Shown here in pieces: positions 1 to 6,089 of a stretch of 7,146 bases of DNA (its first letter is position 1; the number at the start of each line of letters is the position of its first letter). Made by a program: the position numbers and the translations under genes. The stretch spans positions 1 through 7,146 of the forward strand of contig JALOLM010000105.1 of the NCBI GenBank assembly GCA_025455985.1, in the 5' to 3' direction. Below the pieces are notes generated by a model that worked only from the letters and a program-made list of their open reading frames with translations, was not told the DNA's origin and did no database searches. The DNA is from Candidatus Nanopelagicales bacterium (GTDB lineage: Bacteria > Actinomycetota > Actinomycetes > S36-B12 > UBA10799).

Positions 1-1590
1 ATCCCGCCGACCGGTGAGCTGGAGATCGATCAGCCGCGGGTCTACTTCGGTGAGAAGTCCCCGCCGTACTCGATCGTGGGCGGCCCCGGTGGACCCCGGG
101 AACTCGACTACCCCGACGACACCAGCCCCTCAGGTCAGCGCAACAACACCTATGAGGGCAGCGGAGGCGTCGACGTCGGCTCGCCCTTGAACCGGTTGAT
201 GTACGCCGCGAAGTTCTCGGAACCCAACATCCTGCTCTCCAGCCTGATCGGCCCGGACTCGAAGATCCTCTACGACCGGGATCCCCTGACCCGGGTCAGG
301 AGTGTCGCGCCGTGGATGCGTCTGGACTCCGACCCGTACCCGGCGGTTGTTGAAGGTCGCATCGTTTGGCTGGTGGATGGCTACACGTCCTCGGACTCCT
401 ACCCGTATTCCGCCCGCCTGCGCTGGTCGGATGCGATCAGCGATTCGCTGACGGTGCGCCGCCAGGTCAACGTCGAGCAGGACTACGTGAACTACGTGCG
501 CAACAGCGTCAAGGCCGTGGTCGACGCCTACGACGGCACTGTCACGTTGTACGCCTGGGACGCCTCCGACCCGATCCTGCAGGCCTGGCAGAAGTCCTTC
601 CCGGACACGCTCAAGCCCGCCAGCGAGATGCCTGCGGAGTTGCAGGCACACGTGCGCTACCCCGAGGACATCTTCAAGGCCCAGCGCACGGTCTACAGCC
701 GGTACCACGTCACCGACCCCGGGTCGTTCTACTCCGGCCAGGACTTCTGGTACATCCCGACCGACCCCACGCAGCAGGCCGCCGGCAAGCCGCAGCCGCC
801 GTACTACTTGACCCTGCGCATGCCTGATCAGGTGTCGCAGGAGTTCGCGCTGACCACTACGTTCTCGCCGGTGCGACGCCAGACACTGGCCGCATTCATG
901 AGCGCCAGTTCGGAGCCCGGGCCGGGATATGGCCGATTGCGGGTCCTGCAACTCCCGCGCAACAGCGTGGTCCCCGGGCCCCTGCAGGTCCAGAACACGT
1001 TCGAGTCGGATCCGGACGTCGCCACCCAGTTGTCCTTGTTGCGCCGCGGGGGCTCAGAGGTCGAATTGGGTAACCTGCTGTCGCTCCCGGTGGCCGGCGG
1101 GTTCCTTTACGTCGAACCGGTCTACGTCCGGGCCAGCCAGGACGGGTATCCGCTGCTGCGCCGCGTGCTGGTCTCGTTCGGCACCCAGGTCGCGTTCGAG
1201 CGCAATCTGTCCGACGCCTTGGCCGTCGTGCTCGGCACCGCGGTCGAGGAGGAGCAGGACCAAGGCAAGGGCGACAAGAGCCAGTCGACGCCCGAACAGC
1301 GGCTATCCAAGGCACTGGCCGATGCAGACGCAGCGCTGAAGGCCGCCGAAGAGGCGCTGCAGGAGGGCGACTTCACGGCGTACGGCAAGGCTCAGGAGGA
1401 GCTCGAGGACGCGATCAGCCGTGCGATCGAGGCCCAGCGGGCGCTGGCCAAGACGAGTGAGGACGTCGAGCCGCTGCCGGAGGACACGCCTTCGCCTGAT
1501 GACTCGGCCTCGCCGGAGGCTTTGCCCAGCGAGTCCCCGGTCCCGCTGGAACTCGACACCGCAGCCCCGGTGGAGCCGGAAGCGGCGTAG
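1..1590 (+). CDS. UPF0182 family membrane protein, C-terminal part (5' end outside window)
   Basis: The reading frame is open from base 1 to the TAG at 1588-1590 (529 residues), so the start lies upstream. Seen: an N-terminal stretch with RVYFGE and YSIVGG, then IVWLVDGYTSSDSYPYS at about residues 121-137, both characteristic of UPF0182 (COG1615). Family members are usually about 900-1000 residues, with several transmembrane helices in the N-terminal part and a large extracytoplasmic part. The portion here has no hydrophobic membrane segment, so it should be the extracytoplasmic region. Residues about 429-485 form an Ala/Glu-rich, probably coiled-coil helix that includes EGDFTAYGKAQEEL, a pattern typical of actinobacterial members. 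The last roughly 45 residues are an acidic Pro/Ser/Glu tail, likely disordered. The molecular function of the family is unknown. Pirin follows 63 bp downstream on the same strand but has its own promoter-like signals. Confidence 0.93.
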   Translation: MPPTGELEIDQPRVYFGEKSPPYSIVGGPGGPRELDYPDDTSPSGQRNNTYEGSGGVDVGSPLNRLMYAAKFSEPNILLSSLIGPDSKILYDRDPLTRVRSVAPWMRLDSDPYPAVVEGRIVWLVDGYTSSDSYPYSARLRWSDAISDSLTVRRQVNVEQDYVNYVRNSVKAVVDAYDGTVTLYAWDASDPILQAWQKSFPDTLKPASEMPAELQAHVRYPEDIFKAQRTVYSRYHVTDPGSFYSGQDFWYIPTDPTQQAAGKPQPPYYLTLRMPDQVSQEFALTTTFSPVRRQTLAAFMSASSEPGPGYGRLRVLQLPRNSVVPGPLQVQNTFESDPDVATQLSLLRRGGSEVELGNLLSLPVAGGFLYVEPVYVRASQDGYPLLRRVLVSFGTQVAFERNLSDALAVVLGTAVEEEQDQGKGDKSQSTPEQRLSKALADADAALKAAEEALQEGDFTAYGKAQEELEDAISRAIEAQRALAKTSEDVEPLPEDTPSPDDSASPEALPSESPVPLELDTAAPVEPEAA

Positions 1591-1607
1591 TCTGCGCCTC
1601 CGCCGGA

Positions 1608-1627
1608 ATAGTTGTACCCTCAACTAT
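1608..1627. promoter_or_regulatory. Operator-like palindrome centred on the pirin -10 hexamer
   Basis: A perfect inverted repeat: left arm ATAGTTG (1608-1614), six-base centre TACCCT (1615-1620), right arm CAACTAT (1621-1627). The centre fits the TAnnnT -10 pattern on the + strand and would start transcription near 1627, leaving a leader of about 26 nt that carries the pirin Shine-Dalgarno. No convincing -35 is visible. A 20-bp AT-richer palindrome in GC-rich DNA, placed over a -10, is the layout expected for a dimeric repressor. The arm sequence and spacing resemble sites of MarR-type regulators, but the regulator is not identified and the match is by general resemblance only. Confidence 0.65.
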
Positions 1628-1641
1628 GTTGCTCCCGGTAC

Positions 1642-1649
1642 AAGGAGGT
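1642..1649 (+). promoter_or_regulatory. Strong Shine-Dalgarno that fixes the pirin start
   Basis: AAGGAGGT is fully complementary to the 3' end of 16S rRNA and ends 4 nt before the ATG at 1654 (the GG ends 5 nt before it). It is the strongest ribosome binding site in the window and decides against the in-frame TTG at 1612, which lies inside the palindrome and has no site of its own. Confidence 0.85.
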
Positions 1650-1653
1650 CACA

Positions 1654-2616
1654 ATGCCCGCTATCACAGTTGACGACGTCACGGTCTTGCCGCGTGTCGG
1701 TTCGGTCGCCTCGCAACCCCGGGAGGTCATGTCCATCACCACGGCCCCGCGTGGTTTCGAGGGTGAGGGTTTCCCGGTGCACCGCGCGTTCGCCGGCGTA
1801 CCGCTGGAGTGGCTCGATCCGTTCATCCACATGGACCAGATGGGTGAGGTGGAGTACGCGGCTGGCGAGCCGAAGGGCACGCCCTGGCATCCCCACCGCG
1901 GCTTCGAGACGGTGACCTACATCATGGACGGCACGTTCGAGCACGCCGACTCGCACGGCGGTGGCGGCCTGATCACCAACGGTGACACCCAATGGATGAC
2001 CGCCGGCTCCGGGTTGCTGCACATCGAGCGGCCGCCGGAGGACCTTGTCGCATCGGGTGGGCTGTTCCACGGGGTGCAGCTGTGGGTGAACCTCCCGCGC
2101 GCTCAGAAGATGGCCGCGCCGAAGTACCAGGATCTGCGGGCCGGCGATGTGGGTCTTGCCACTACGGCCGACGCCGGGGCGTTGATCAGGGTCATCGCCG
2201 GCGAGGTCGGCGGCATCAGCGGTCCGGGAATCACGACCTCACCGATATCCATGGCGCATGTTTCGGTGTCCCGCGGCGCTGGGGTCCGGTTGCCGTGGCG
2301 CGCCGACTTCAATGCGCTGCTCTATGTGCTGGCCGGCAGGGGTCACGTCAACGGGACCCCCATCCGCGATGGCCAGTTGGCAGTGTTCGGCCCGGGCGAT
2401 GAACTCGTGTTCGGCGCCGACGCGTCACAGGACTCCCGGACCAACGACATGGAGGTGCTGCTGCTCGGCGGGGCGCCCATCCGCGAGCCCATCGCGTGGG
2501 CTGGCCCGTTCGTGATGAACACCAAGGCCGAGGTGTTGCAGGCCTACGAGGACTTCCAGGCCGGGCGGCTCGGGACCATCCCCGCACATTGGGGGCTCGG
2601 GGGCGTATCCGGCTGA
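1654..2616 (+). CDS. Pirin family protein (bicupin)
   Basis: A 320-residue two-domain cupin protein. The N-terminal domain has the pirin signature: HPHRGFETVTY at residues 79-89, a GTFEHADS turn at 93-100, QWMTAGSGLLHIE at 113-125. The four metal ligands of characterised pirins (two His in HPH, then His and Glu of HxE) are all present as H79, H81, H123 and E125, so an iron or other divalent metal site is expected. The C-terminal cupin domain ends with the family motif GPFVMNT near residue 285 and an EDFQAGRLGTIP tail. Pirins include quercetin 2,3-dioxygenases and redox-sensing coregulators; the substrate here cannot be told. The protein should be cytoplasmic. The ATG at 1654 is chosen because of the Shine-Dalgarno just upstream. 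The gene is probably monocistronic, behind a palindrome that suggests repression and induction. Confidence 0.95.
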   Translation: MPAITVDDVTVLPRVGSVASQPREVMSITTAPRGFEGEGFPVHRAFAGVPLEWLDPFIHMDQMGEVEYAAGEPKGTPWHPHRGFETVTYIMDGTFEHADSHGGGGLITNGDTQWMTAGSGLLHIERPPEDLVASGGLFHGVQLWVNLPRAQKMAAPKYQDLRAGDVGLATTADAGALIRVIAGEVGGISGPGITTSPISMAHVSVSRGAGVRLPWRADFNALLYVLAGRGHVNGTPIRDGQLAVFGPGDELVFGADASQDSRTNDMEVLLLGGAPIREPIAWAGPFVMNTKAEVLQAYEDFQAGRLGTIPAHWGLGGVSG

Positions 2617-2627
2617 GTCCGGACCGA

Positions 2628-2648
2628 CGGTTTTCGGACATCGAACCG
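2628..2648. terminator. Weak hairpin between convergent pirin and SDR genes
   Basis: CGG (2628-2630) and TTCG (2633-2636) can pair with CGAA (2642-2645) and CCG (2646-2648) around a GACAT loop, with TT (2631-2632) bulged. That gives 7 pairs with a 2-nt bulge and no U tract on either strand. It is the best fold seen in the 58-bp gap 2617-2674, but it could be chance. An 8-bp self-complementary word, GTCCGGAC, lies at 2617-2624 directly after the pirin stop. Confidence 0.25.
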
Positions 2649-2674
2649 CGGGCAGTTCTGGGTGGCCAGCGGCG

Positions 2675-3517
2675 CTACGGTTTGGCCGCGTGCTCGAGTT
2701 TCTCGACCTCGCGTTTGGCCCACGAGACCAAGCGCCCGGCGTGCCGCTCCAGATAGGAGGGCACGAGCCGCTGGACCCACCAGGCGAGCCGCGCTCTCTG
2801 AGGCGTCACGATCAGGGACCGGTTCGCCTCGATGCCGGCGACGAGGTCCGCGGCGAGGTCGTCCACCGGATAGATGCTGCCCGTGGCCTTGGTCAACAAC
2901 TCGCGCGCCGAGACACCTTCGTTGGCTGGCAGATCTGCCGGTCCCGTGCTGTCCAGGATCGGGGTCTCGGTCGGACCCGGGCACAGCGCTGTCACCCGGA
3001 TCCCGTGCACAGCAGCCTCGGGACGCAGGCTCAGTGACAGCCCCACGACGGCATGTTTGGTCATGGCGTAGGGCGCGAGCAGGGGGCTGGGGACCAGGCC
3101 GGCAAGCGATGCGGTGTTGACGATGTGGCCGTCGCCCTGCCGGATCATGTGCGGGTACACCGCCCGGATCCCATTGACGACGCCCATGATGTTGATGTCC
3201 ACCACGCGCTGCCAGTGCTCGAGCGTAAGGTCTTCGATCGGTCCACCGACACCTATACCGGCGTTGTTGAAGACCAGATCGATGCGTCCGTGGTCGGCCA
3301 CGACCCGGTCGACGAGAGCGTTGAACGCCTGTGCGTCGCGCACGTCGAGCGCAGCTGACTCGGCCTTGCCGCCGGATGCGACGATCTGCGCGGCGACAGA
3401 GTCAGCGGCGTCGGAGTTGATGTCGGCGAGAATGACGGTGTCGCCGTTGCGGGCCATGAGCGTGCCGGTCGCAGCGCCGATACCGGAGCCGCCTCCTGTG
3501 ATGAGTGCGATTGCCAT
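2675..3517 (-). CDS. SDR family NAD(P)-dependent oxidoreductase
   Basis: A 280-residue classical short-chain dehydrogenase/reductase. Seen in order: cofactor-binding TGGGSGIG at residues 7-14; an Asp at the end of the second strand (D32, ILADIN), which in this family favours NAD(H) over NADP(H); NNAG at 83-86; the catalytic tetrad N108, S136 (NTAS), Y149 and K153 (YAMTK); and a PGPTETP loop after strand six. Substrate specificity cannot be read. After about residue 235 a basic amphipathic tail (WWVQRLVPSYLERHAGRLVSW) extends beyond the minimal 250-residue fold and may help bind membrane or substrate (inference). No Shine-Dalgarno precedes the ATG; a TAGGTT hexamer six bases upstream suggests a leaderless message. 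It is divergent from the methyltransferase gene and convergent with pirin. Confidence 0.95.
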   Translation of the reverse strand: MAIALITGGGSGIGAATGTLMARNGDTVILADINSDAADSVAAQIVASGGKAESAALDVRDAQAFNALVDRVVADHGRIDLVFNNAGIGVGGPIEDLTLEHWQRVVDINIMGVVNGIRAVYPHMIRQGDGHIVNTASLAGLVPSPLLAPYAMTKHAVVGLSLSLRPEAAVHGIRVTALCPGPTETPILDSTGPADLPANEGVSARELLTKATGSIYPVDDLAADLVAGIEANRSLIVTPQRARLAWWVQRLVPSYLERHAGRLVSWAKREVEKLEHAAKP

Positions 3518-3523
3518 GAACCC

Positions 3524-3529
3524 AACCTA
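3524..3529 (-). promoter_or_regulatory. -10 hexamer of a leaderless SDR promoter
   Basis: Read on the - strand: TAGGTT, then six bases, then the ATG at 3517. Transcription would start at or next to the A of the start codon. It is directly preceded by GTCG, the same four bases that precede the methyltransferase -10 on the other strand. No recognisable -35. Confidence 0.55.
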
Positions 3530-3560
3530 CGACCGAAGCCCTCGTCGCGTGGCCTAGTCG

Positions 3561-3566
3561 TACCCT
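3561..3566 (+). promoter_or_regulatory. -10 hexamer of a leaderless methyltransferase promoter
   Basis: TACCCT fits TAnnnT and ends 8 nt before the GTG at 3575, so the transcript would begin at or within a base or two of the start codon. GTCG (3557-3560) directly precedes it. The following TGGG makes the 10-mer TACCCTTGGG, which recurs at the same distance from the GTG at 6090. No clear -35. Confidence 0.55.
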
Positions 3567-3574
3567 TGGGGACC

Positions 3575-4399
3575 GTGGACTCCTATGAAGTGAACCGCCG
3601 CAATTGGGACGAGCGGGTTGCGCTGCACGCGACATCGCCGGAGTACGGCCTCGAGCGCTTCCGGCAGGACCCCACGCACATCAGCGACGTGGTGCGCTTC
3701 GATCTCCCGCGCCTCGGCGACATCCGGGGGCTGACCGGGGTGCATCTGCAGTGTCACATCGGGACGGACACCGTCTCACTGGCGCGATTGGGCGCAAAGA
3801 TGACGGGTTTGGACTTCTCGGCGCCGGCATTGACGGTCGCCACCGAGCTCGCCCGCGACATCGCAGCGGATGCTCACTTCGTGCAGGCGATGGTCTATGA
3901 CGCCCCCACCGTGCTGGGCCGCGAGCGTTTCGACCTCGTGTTCACCGGTATCGGGGCGCTGTGCTGGCTGCCGGACATCGACCGCTGGGCGCAGGTCGTG
4001 GCCGACCTGCTCGTGCCAGGGGGCCGGTTGTTCCTGCGCGAGGCCCACCCCATGTTCTGGACGCTGGATTACGAAACCGAGGACCGACTCGTCATCGACT
4101 ACCCGTACTTCACGACCGCGGCGCCCATTGTGGAGTCCGAGGAGCAGACCTACGTCGCCACCGACGATGGGCTGACTCTTCGCAACAGCACCACCCACAG
4201 CTGGAACCACGGCCTCGGGGAGATCATCACCGGACTGCTGGACCACGGTTTGCGGCTCACGGCGTTCGTCGAGCACGACAGCGTCCCGTGGAATCCGATG
4301 CCGGCGCAGATGGTCGCCCGACACGGCGAGTGGGTGCTGCGCGAGCGCCCGGAGCGCCTCCCGATGACCTACACGCTGCAGGCTGTCAAGCAGGCCTGA
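3575..4399 (+). CDS. Class I SAM-dependent methyltransferase
   Basis: A protein of 274 residues from the GTG at 3575. The N-terminus, YEVNRRNWDERV, is common in this group. Motif I is LQCHIGTDTVSLARLGA (about 58-74) followed by GLDFS with D80, the acidic residue expected to bind the SAM ribose. Downstream lie FDLVFTGIGALCWLPDI (motif II/III region), then LLVPGGRLFLREAHP, the strand-5 region with the usual PGG. Motif I has QCHIGTDT where the textbook form is DxGxGxG; a Q-C-H-x-G-x-D-T version is recognisable from a known bacterial subfamily, so the enzyme is probably active. Substrate unknown, cytoplasmic. The GTG was preferred to the in-frame TTG at 3566 because the TTG overlaps the -10 hexamer; GTG fits a leaderless message. 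It is convergent with the GNAT gene, with only 6 bp between stops. Confidence 0.92.
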   Translation: MDSYEVNRRNWDERVALHATSPEYGLERFRQDPTHISDVVRFDLPRLGDIRGLTGVHLQCHIGTDTVSLARLGAKMTGLDFSAPALTVATELARDIAADAHFVQAMVYDAPTVLGRERFDLVFTGIGALCWLPDIDRWAQVVADLLVPGGRLFLREAHPMFWTLDYETEDRLVIDYPYFTTAAPIVESEEQTYVATDDGLTLRNSTTHSWNHGLGEIITGLLDHGLRLTAFVEHDSVPWNPMPAQMVARHGEWVLRERPERLPMTYTLQAVKQA

Positions 4400-4412
4400 C
4401 GCCCGTCAGGCC
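4393..4412. terminator. Bidirectional hairpin containing both convergent stop codons
   Basis: GGCCTGAC (4393-4400) and GTCAGGCC (4405-4412) form a perfect 8-bp stem around a GCCC loop. The TGA of the methyltransferase (4397-4399) pairs with the complement of the TGA of the GNAT gene (4406-4408). The fold is equally possible in both transcripts. No U tract follows on either side, so it would be a U-less terminator or an mRNA 3'-end stabiliser rather than a classical intrinsic terminator. Confidence 0.55.
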
Positions 4413-4717
4413 AGGGAGAACTCGGCACGCCGCTCCACCGGCACCAGGTCGAGGTCCTGCGGGTGCTTGCGCAAGTACGCCTGGACATAGGGGCACTGCG
4501 GGAGCAGTCGCAGATTCTTGGTGCGCAAGTCCGCCAGAACGTACGCGACGAGGCGTCCAGCCAGTCCGCGGCCCGCGAAGTCATCGAGTACCACCGTGTG
4601 GGTCACGGTGACGAGATCGTCATCCCGGCGGTAGGAAAGGTGCCCCGCCGCACTCGTGCCCACACTGAGTGCGTACCGGCGGGCATGCGGCTCATCCACG
4701 ATCGCAATGTTGTCCAC
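4406..4717 (-). CDS. Small GNAT family N-acetyltransferase, YjdJ type
   Basis: About 103 residues, matching the short YjdJ-type Gcn5-related acetyltransferases (COG2388). Seen: a short sheet AALSVG-like start with GHLSYRR (25-31), VTHTVV (38-43), the acetyl-CoA pyrophosphate loop FAGRGLAGRLV (47-57), and the family C-terminal motif LLPQCPYVQAYLRKHP (71-86) with C75, Y81 and H85. The acceptor substrate is unknown. The start is ambiguous. The GTG at 4717 is preferred because GAGGA lies 7 nt upstream; the in-frame GTG at 4735 would add six residues and start one base after the antiporter stop. Reading further upstream would run through the antiporter gene and gives no family similarity. Likely co-transcribed with, and translationally coupled to, the antiporter gene. 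Confidence 0.88.
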   Translation of the reverse strand: MDNIAIVDEPHARRYALSVGTSAAGHLSYRRDDDLVTVTHTVVLDDFAGRGLAGRLVAYVLADLRTKNLRLLPQCPYVQAYLRKHPQDLDLVPVERRAEFSLA

Positions 4718-4724
4718 GACACCA

Positions 4725-4729
4725 TCCTC
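4725..4729 (-). promoter_or_regulatory. Ribosome binding site favouring the GNAT start at 4717
   Basis: Read on the - strand: GAGGA followed by 7 nt and GTG. It lies between the antiporter stop (4737-4739) and the chosen start, so the GNAT gene can be translated from the antiporter message. Confidence 0.55.
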
Positions 4730-4736
4730 GGCCACA

Positions 4737-5996
4737 TCAGTGACCTGCGCGCCCCCTGCCCTGGGCGGGTTCGACCGAGGGCTTGCGCTCGATCGGTGGG
4801 TGGGTCCGTGCGACCCATGCGCCGTACATCGAGGACAACGGGGCAGCGCTGATGCCATGTGCAAAAACACTGATGACAACGGTGAGCCCGATCACTGCCG
4901 AAAGGGAATCCATCACTGGCGAGTCCGGTCCCAGTTCCTCCAGGGCCAGCAGTCCGAAGACCACGGTCGCCAGGCCGCGGGGACCGAACCAGCCGAGGAA
5001 CGCCACCGTTGGCCACTTGAACCCCGTGCCGATCAACGACAGGAAGACCGGGATGATGCGCAGGACGGTCAGCACCAGCAGGGCCAGCAGGAGGTACTCC
5101 CAGGCGATGCCATCCTCGAAAACGACCAGCGCGATGCCCCCGGCGAAGAACCAGACGACAAAACCGAGCAGGTCCGCGGCGACCTCCAGAAGCTGTGAGG
5201 TCTCTTCTTCCTCCTGCAGTGTCACACTGGCCGCGCCGAAGATCAGACCCGCGACGAAGGCGGCGATGAAGACATTGGCCCCGAGGACATCGGCCAATCC
5301 GAAGACGAACAGCGGCAGCACGAGGGTGGCGATGTTCCTGCCCCGCCGGCCGCTGAAGTGGTGAGTGCGGGAGCGGTCCATGAGCCAGGCGCTGCTCAGT
5401 GCTACCACCACGGCGACCGCGAGTGCCAGCATGACCGGTACGACCCCGACGGCGATGATGCCGGACTGCGGGGCGCCTTCCTCGACAGCCAGCGCTGCAA
5501 GAGCCATCAACACGACCGGTGTGGCCAGGCCGTCGTTGAGTCCGGATTCGACATTCAGCCCACGACGGACCCGCATGGGAACTTTGGGGTTCATGATCGT
5601 GGGGGCGCCGAGTCCGGCGTCCGTGGGAGTCACTGCGCCTGCCAACAGCCAGGCCCCGGCCACTCCCATCGTGGGCAGCAGTTCGCGGGTCACCAGGAAA
5701 GTGGCCACGAGGGCCAGCGGGAACCCGATCAGCAGCAATCGCACAGAGATCCCCGGGTCCTCACGTAGCCGAGCGAGCTTCACCGTCGATGCGTCGTGGA
5801 ACAGCACGATGACCAGCGTGAGCTCTGCCACTATGTGGACTGCGGCGGTGTCGATGTCGAGCTCGGTGACGGAGAAGACCACCATCCCGGCGATCACGCT
5901 CAGCATGGGCATCGTGATGTTCGCCGCGTTGAGCCGCCTGGCGGCCAAGGCGTAGAGCAGGGCCAGTCCGGTCATTACCGCGATCGCTGTTGCCAC
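4737..5996 (-). CDS. Cation:proton antiporter, CPA1/NhaP type
   Basis: A 419-residue integral membrane protein of the Na+/H+ exchanger family (PF00999). Hydrophobic segments run through nearly the whole length, on the order of 11-13 helices. Seen: LVIVLFHDA (61-69), the unwound-helix motif TPTDAGLG (123-130, D126), NVESGLNDGLATPVV (148-162) with the N154-D155 pair typical of electroneutral CPA1 exchangers, and GWFGPRGLATVVF (335-347) with the conserved Arg (R340). It should exchange Na+ (or K+) for H+ at the cytoplasmic membrane, for pH and salt balance; ion choice is not determined. No large cytoplasmic regulatory domain follows; the tail is a short Pro/Arg/Gly-rich segment from about residue 398. 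The GTG start has no Shine-Dalgarno but sits 7 nt after TAGAAT, fitting a leaderless message. It leads a probable operon with the GNAT gene. Confidence 0.94.
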   Translation of the reverse strand: MATAIAVMTGLALLYALAARRLNAANITMPMLSVIAGMVVFSVTELDIDTAAVHIVAELTLVIVLFHDASTVKLARLREDPGISVRLLLIGFPLALVATFLVTRELLPTMGVAGAWLLAGAVTPTDAGLGAPTIMNPKVPMRVRRGLNVESGLNDGLATPVVLMALAALAVEEGAPQSGIIAVGVVPVMLALAVAVVVALSSAWLMDRSRTHHFSGRRGRNIATLVLPLFVFGLADVLGANVFIAAFVAGLIFGAASVTLQEEEETSQLLEVAADLLGFVVWFFAGGIALVVFEDGIAWEYLLLALLVLTVLRIIPVFLSLIGTGFKWPTVAFLGWFGPRGLATVVFGLLALEELGPDSPVMDSLSAVIGLTVVISVFAHGISAAPLSSMYGAWVARTHPPIERKPSVEPAQGRGRAGH

Positions 5997-6003
5997 GGCC
6001 GTG

Positions 6004-6009
6004 ATTCTA
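6004..6009 (-). promoter_or_regulatory. -10 hexamer of a leaderless antiporter promoter
   Basis: Read on the - strand: TAGAAT, a near-consensus -10, then 7 nt to the GTG at 5996. This is the best -10 in the window. The expected -35 position (about 6027-6032) reads CACCGG, unlike TTGACA. Confidence 0.65.
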
Positions 6010-6075
6010 GAGGTTCACGGTCTTCACCGGTGGACTTACAGCCAGTCGTACCACCCAGGGTGTGCCGCGACGCAT
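6010..6075. other. Divergent intergenic region between antiporter and lipoprotein genes
   Basis: The core of the 93-bp gap 5997-6089. It holds the 8-bp self-complementary word CACCGGTG (6025-6032) over the expected -35 position of the antiporter promoter, two copies of TTCAC nine bases apart (6014-6018, 6023-6027), and the short inverted repeat CACCC-A-GGGTG (6052-6062) just upstream of the lipoprotein -10. AGTCGTACC (6044-6052) also occurs at 3556-3564 upstream of the methyltransferase. Any of these could be a regulator site, but each is short enough to be chance. Confidence 0.3.
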
Positions 6076-6081
6076 TACCCT
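6076..6081 (+). promoter_or_regulatory. -10 hexamer of a leaderless lipoprotein/Rrf2 promoter
   Basis: TACCCT, followed by TGGGCCTT and the GTG at 6090. The 8-nt distance and the TACCCTTGGG word are the same as at the methyltransferase start. No Shine-Dalgarno precedes the GTG. It would drive both the exported-protein gene and the overlapping Rrf2 gene. Confidence 0.55.
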
Positions 6082-6089
6082 TGGGCCTT

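Noticed and set aside
130..951. 273-codon open frame on the - strand opposite the UPF0182 gene
   Set aside because: It is antisense to a clear UPF0182 coding frame and its Arg/Val/Gly-rich product resembles no family. Long antisense open frames are common in GC-rich DNA.
1612..1653. Upstream TTG as the pirin start, adding 14 residues
   Set aside because: It falls inside the palindrome, before the expected transcription start near 1627, and the added residues are not pirin-like. The ATG at 1654 has a perfect Shine-Dalgarno.
3566..3574. TTG start for the methyltransferase, adding three residues
   Set aside because: The TTG overlaps the last base of the putative -10 and would not be transcribed from that promoter. 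The GTG at 3575 fits better.
4718..4879. Longer GNAT frame starting at 4879
   Set aside because: The extension runs through the C-terminal coding region of the antiporter and its Arg/Pro/Ser-rich sequence has no similarity to the small YjdJ-type family, whose members are about 90-110 residues.
4783..5955. Long + strand open frames opposite the antiporter
   Set aside because: They are Ser/Thr/Arg-rich shadows of a membrane-protein gene with clear CPA1 motifs on the other strand.
5796..6089. Upstream extension of the exported-protein frame
   Set aside because: It is antisense to the antiporter and would bury the signal peptide inside a longer protein. The GTG at 6090 starts exactly at the signal sequence.
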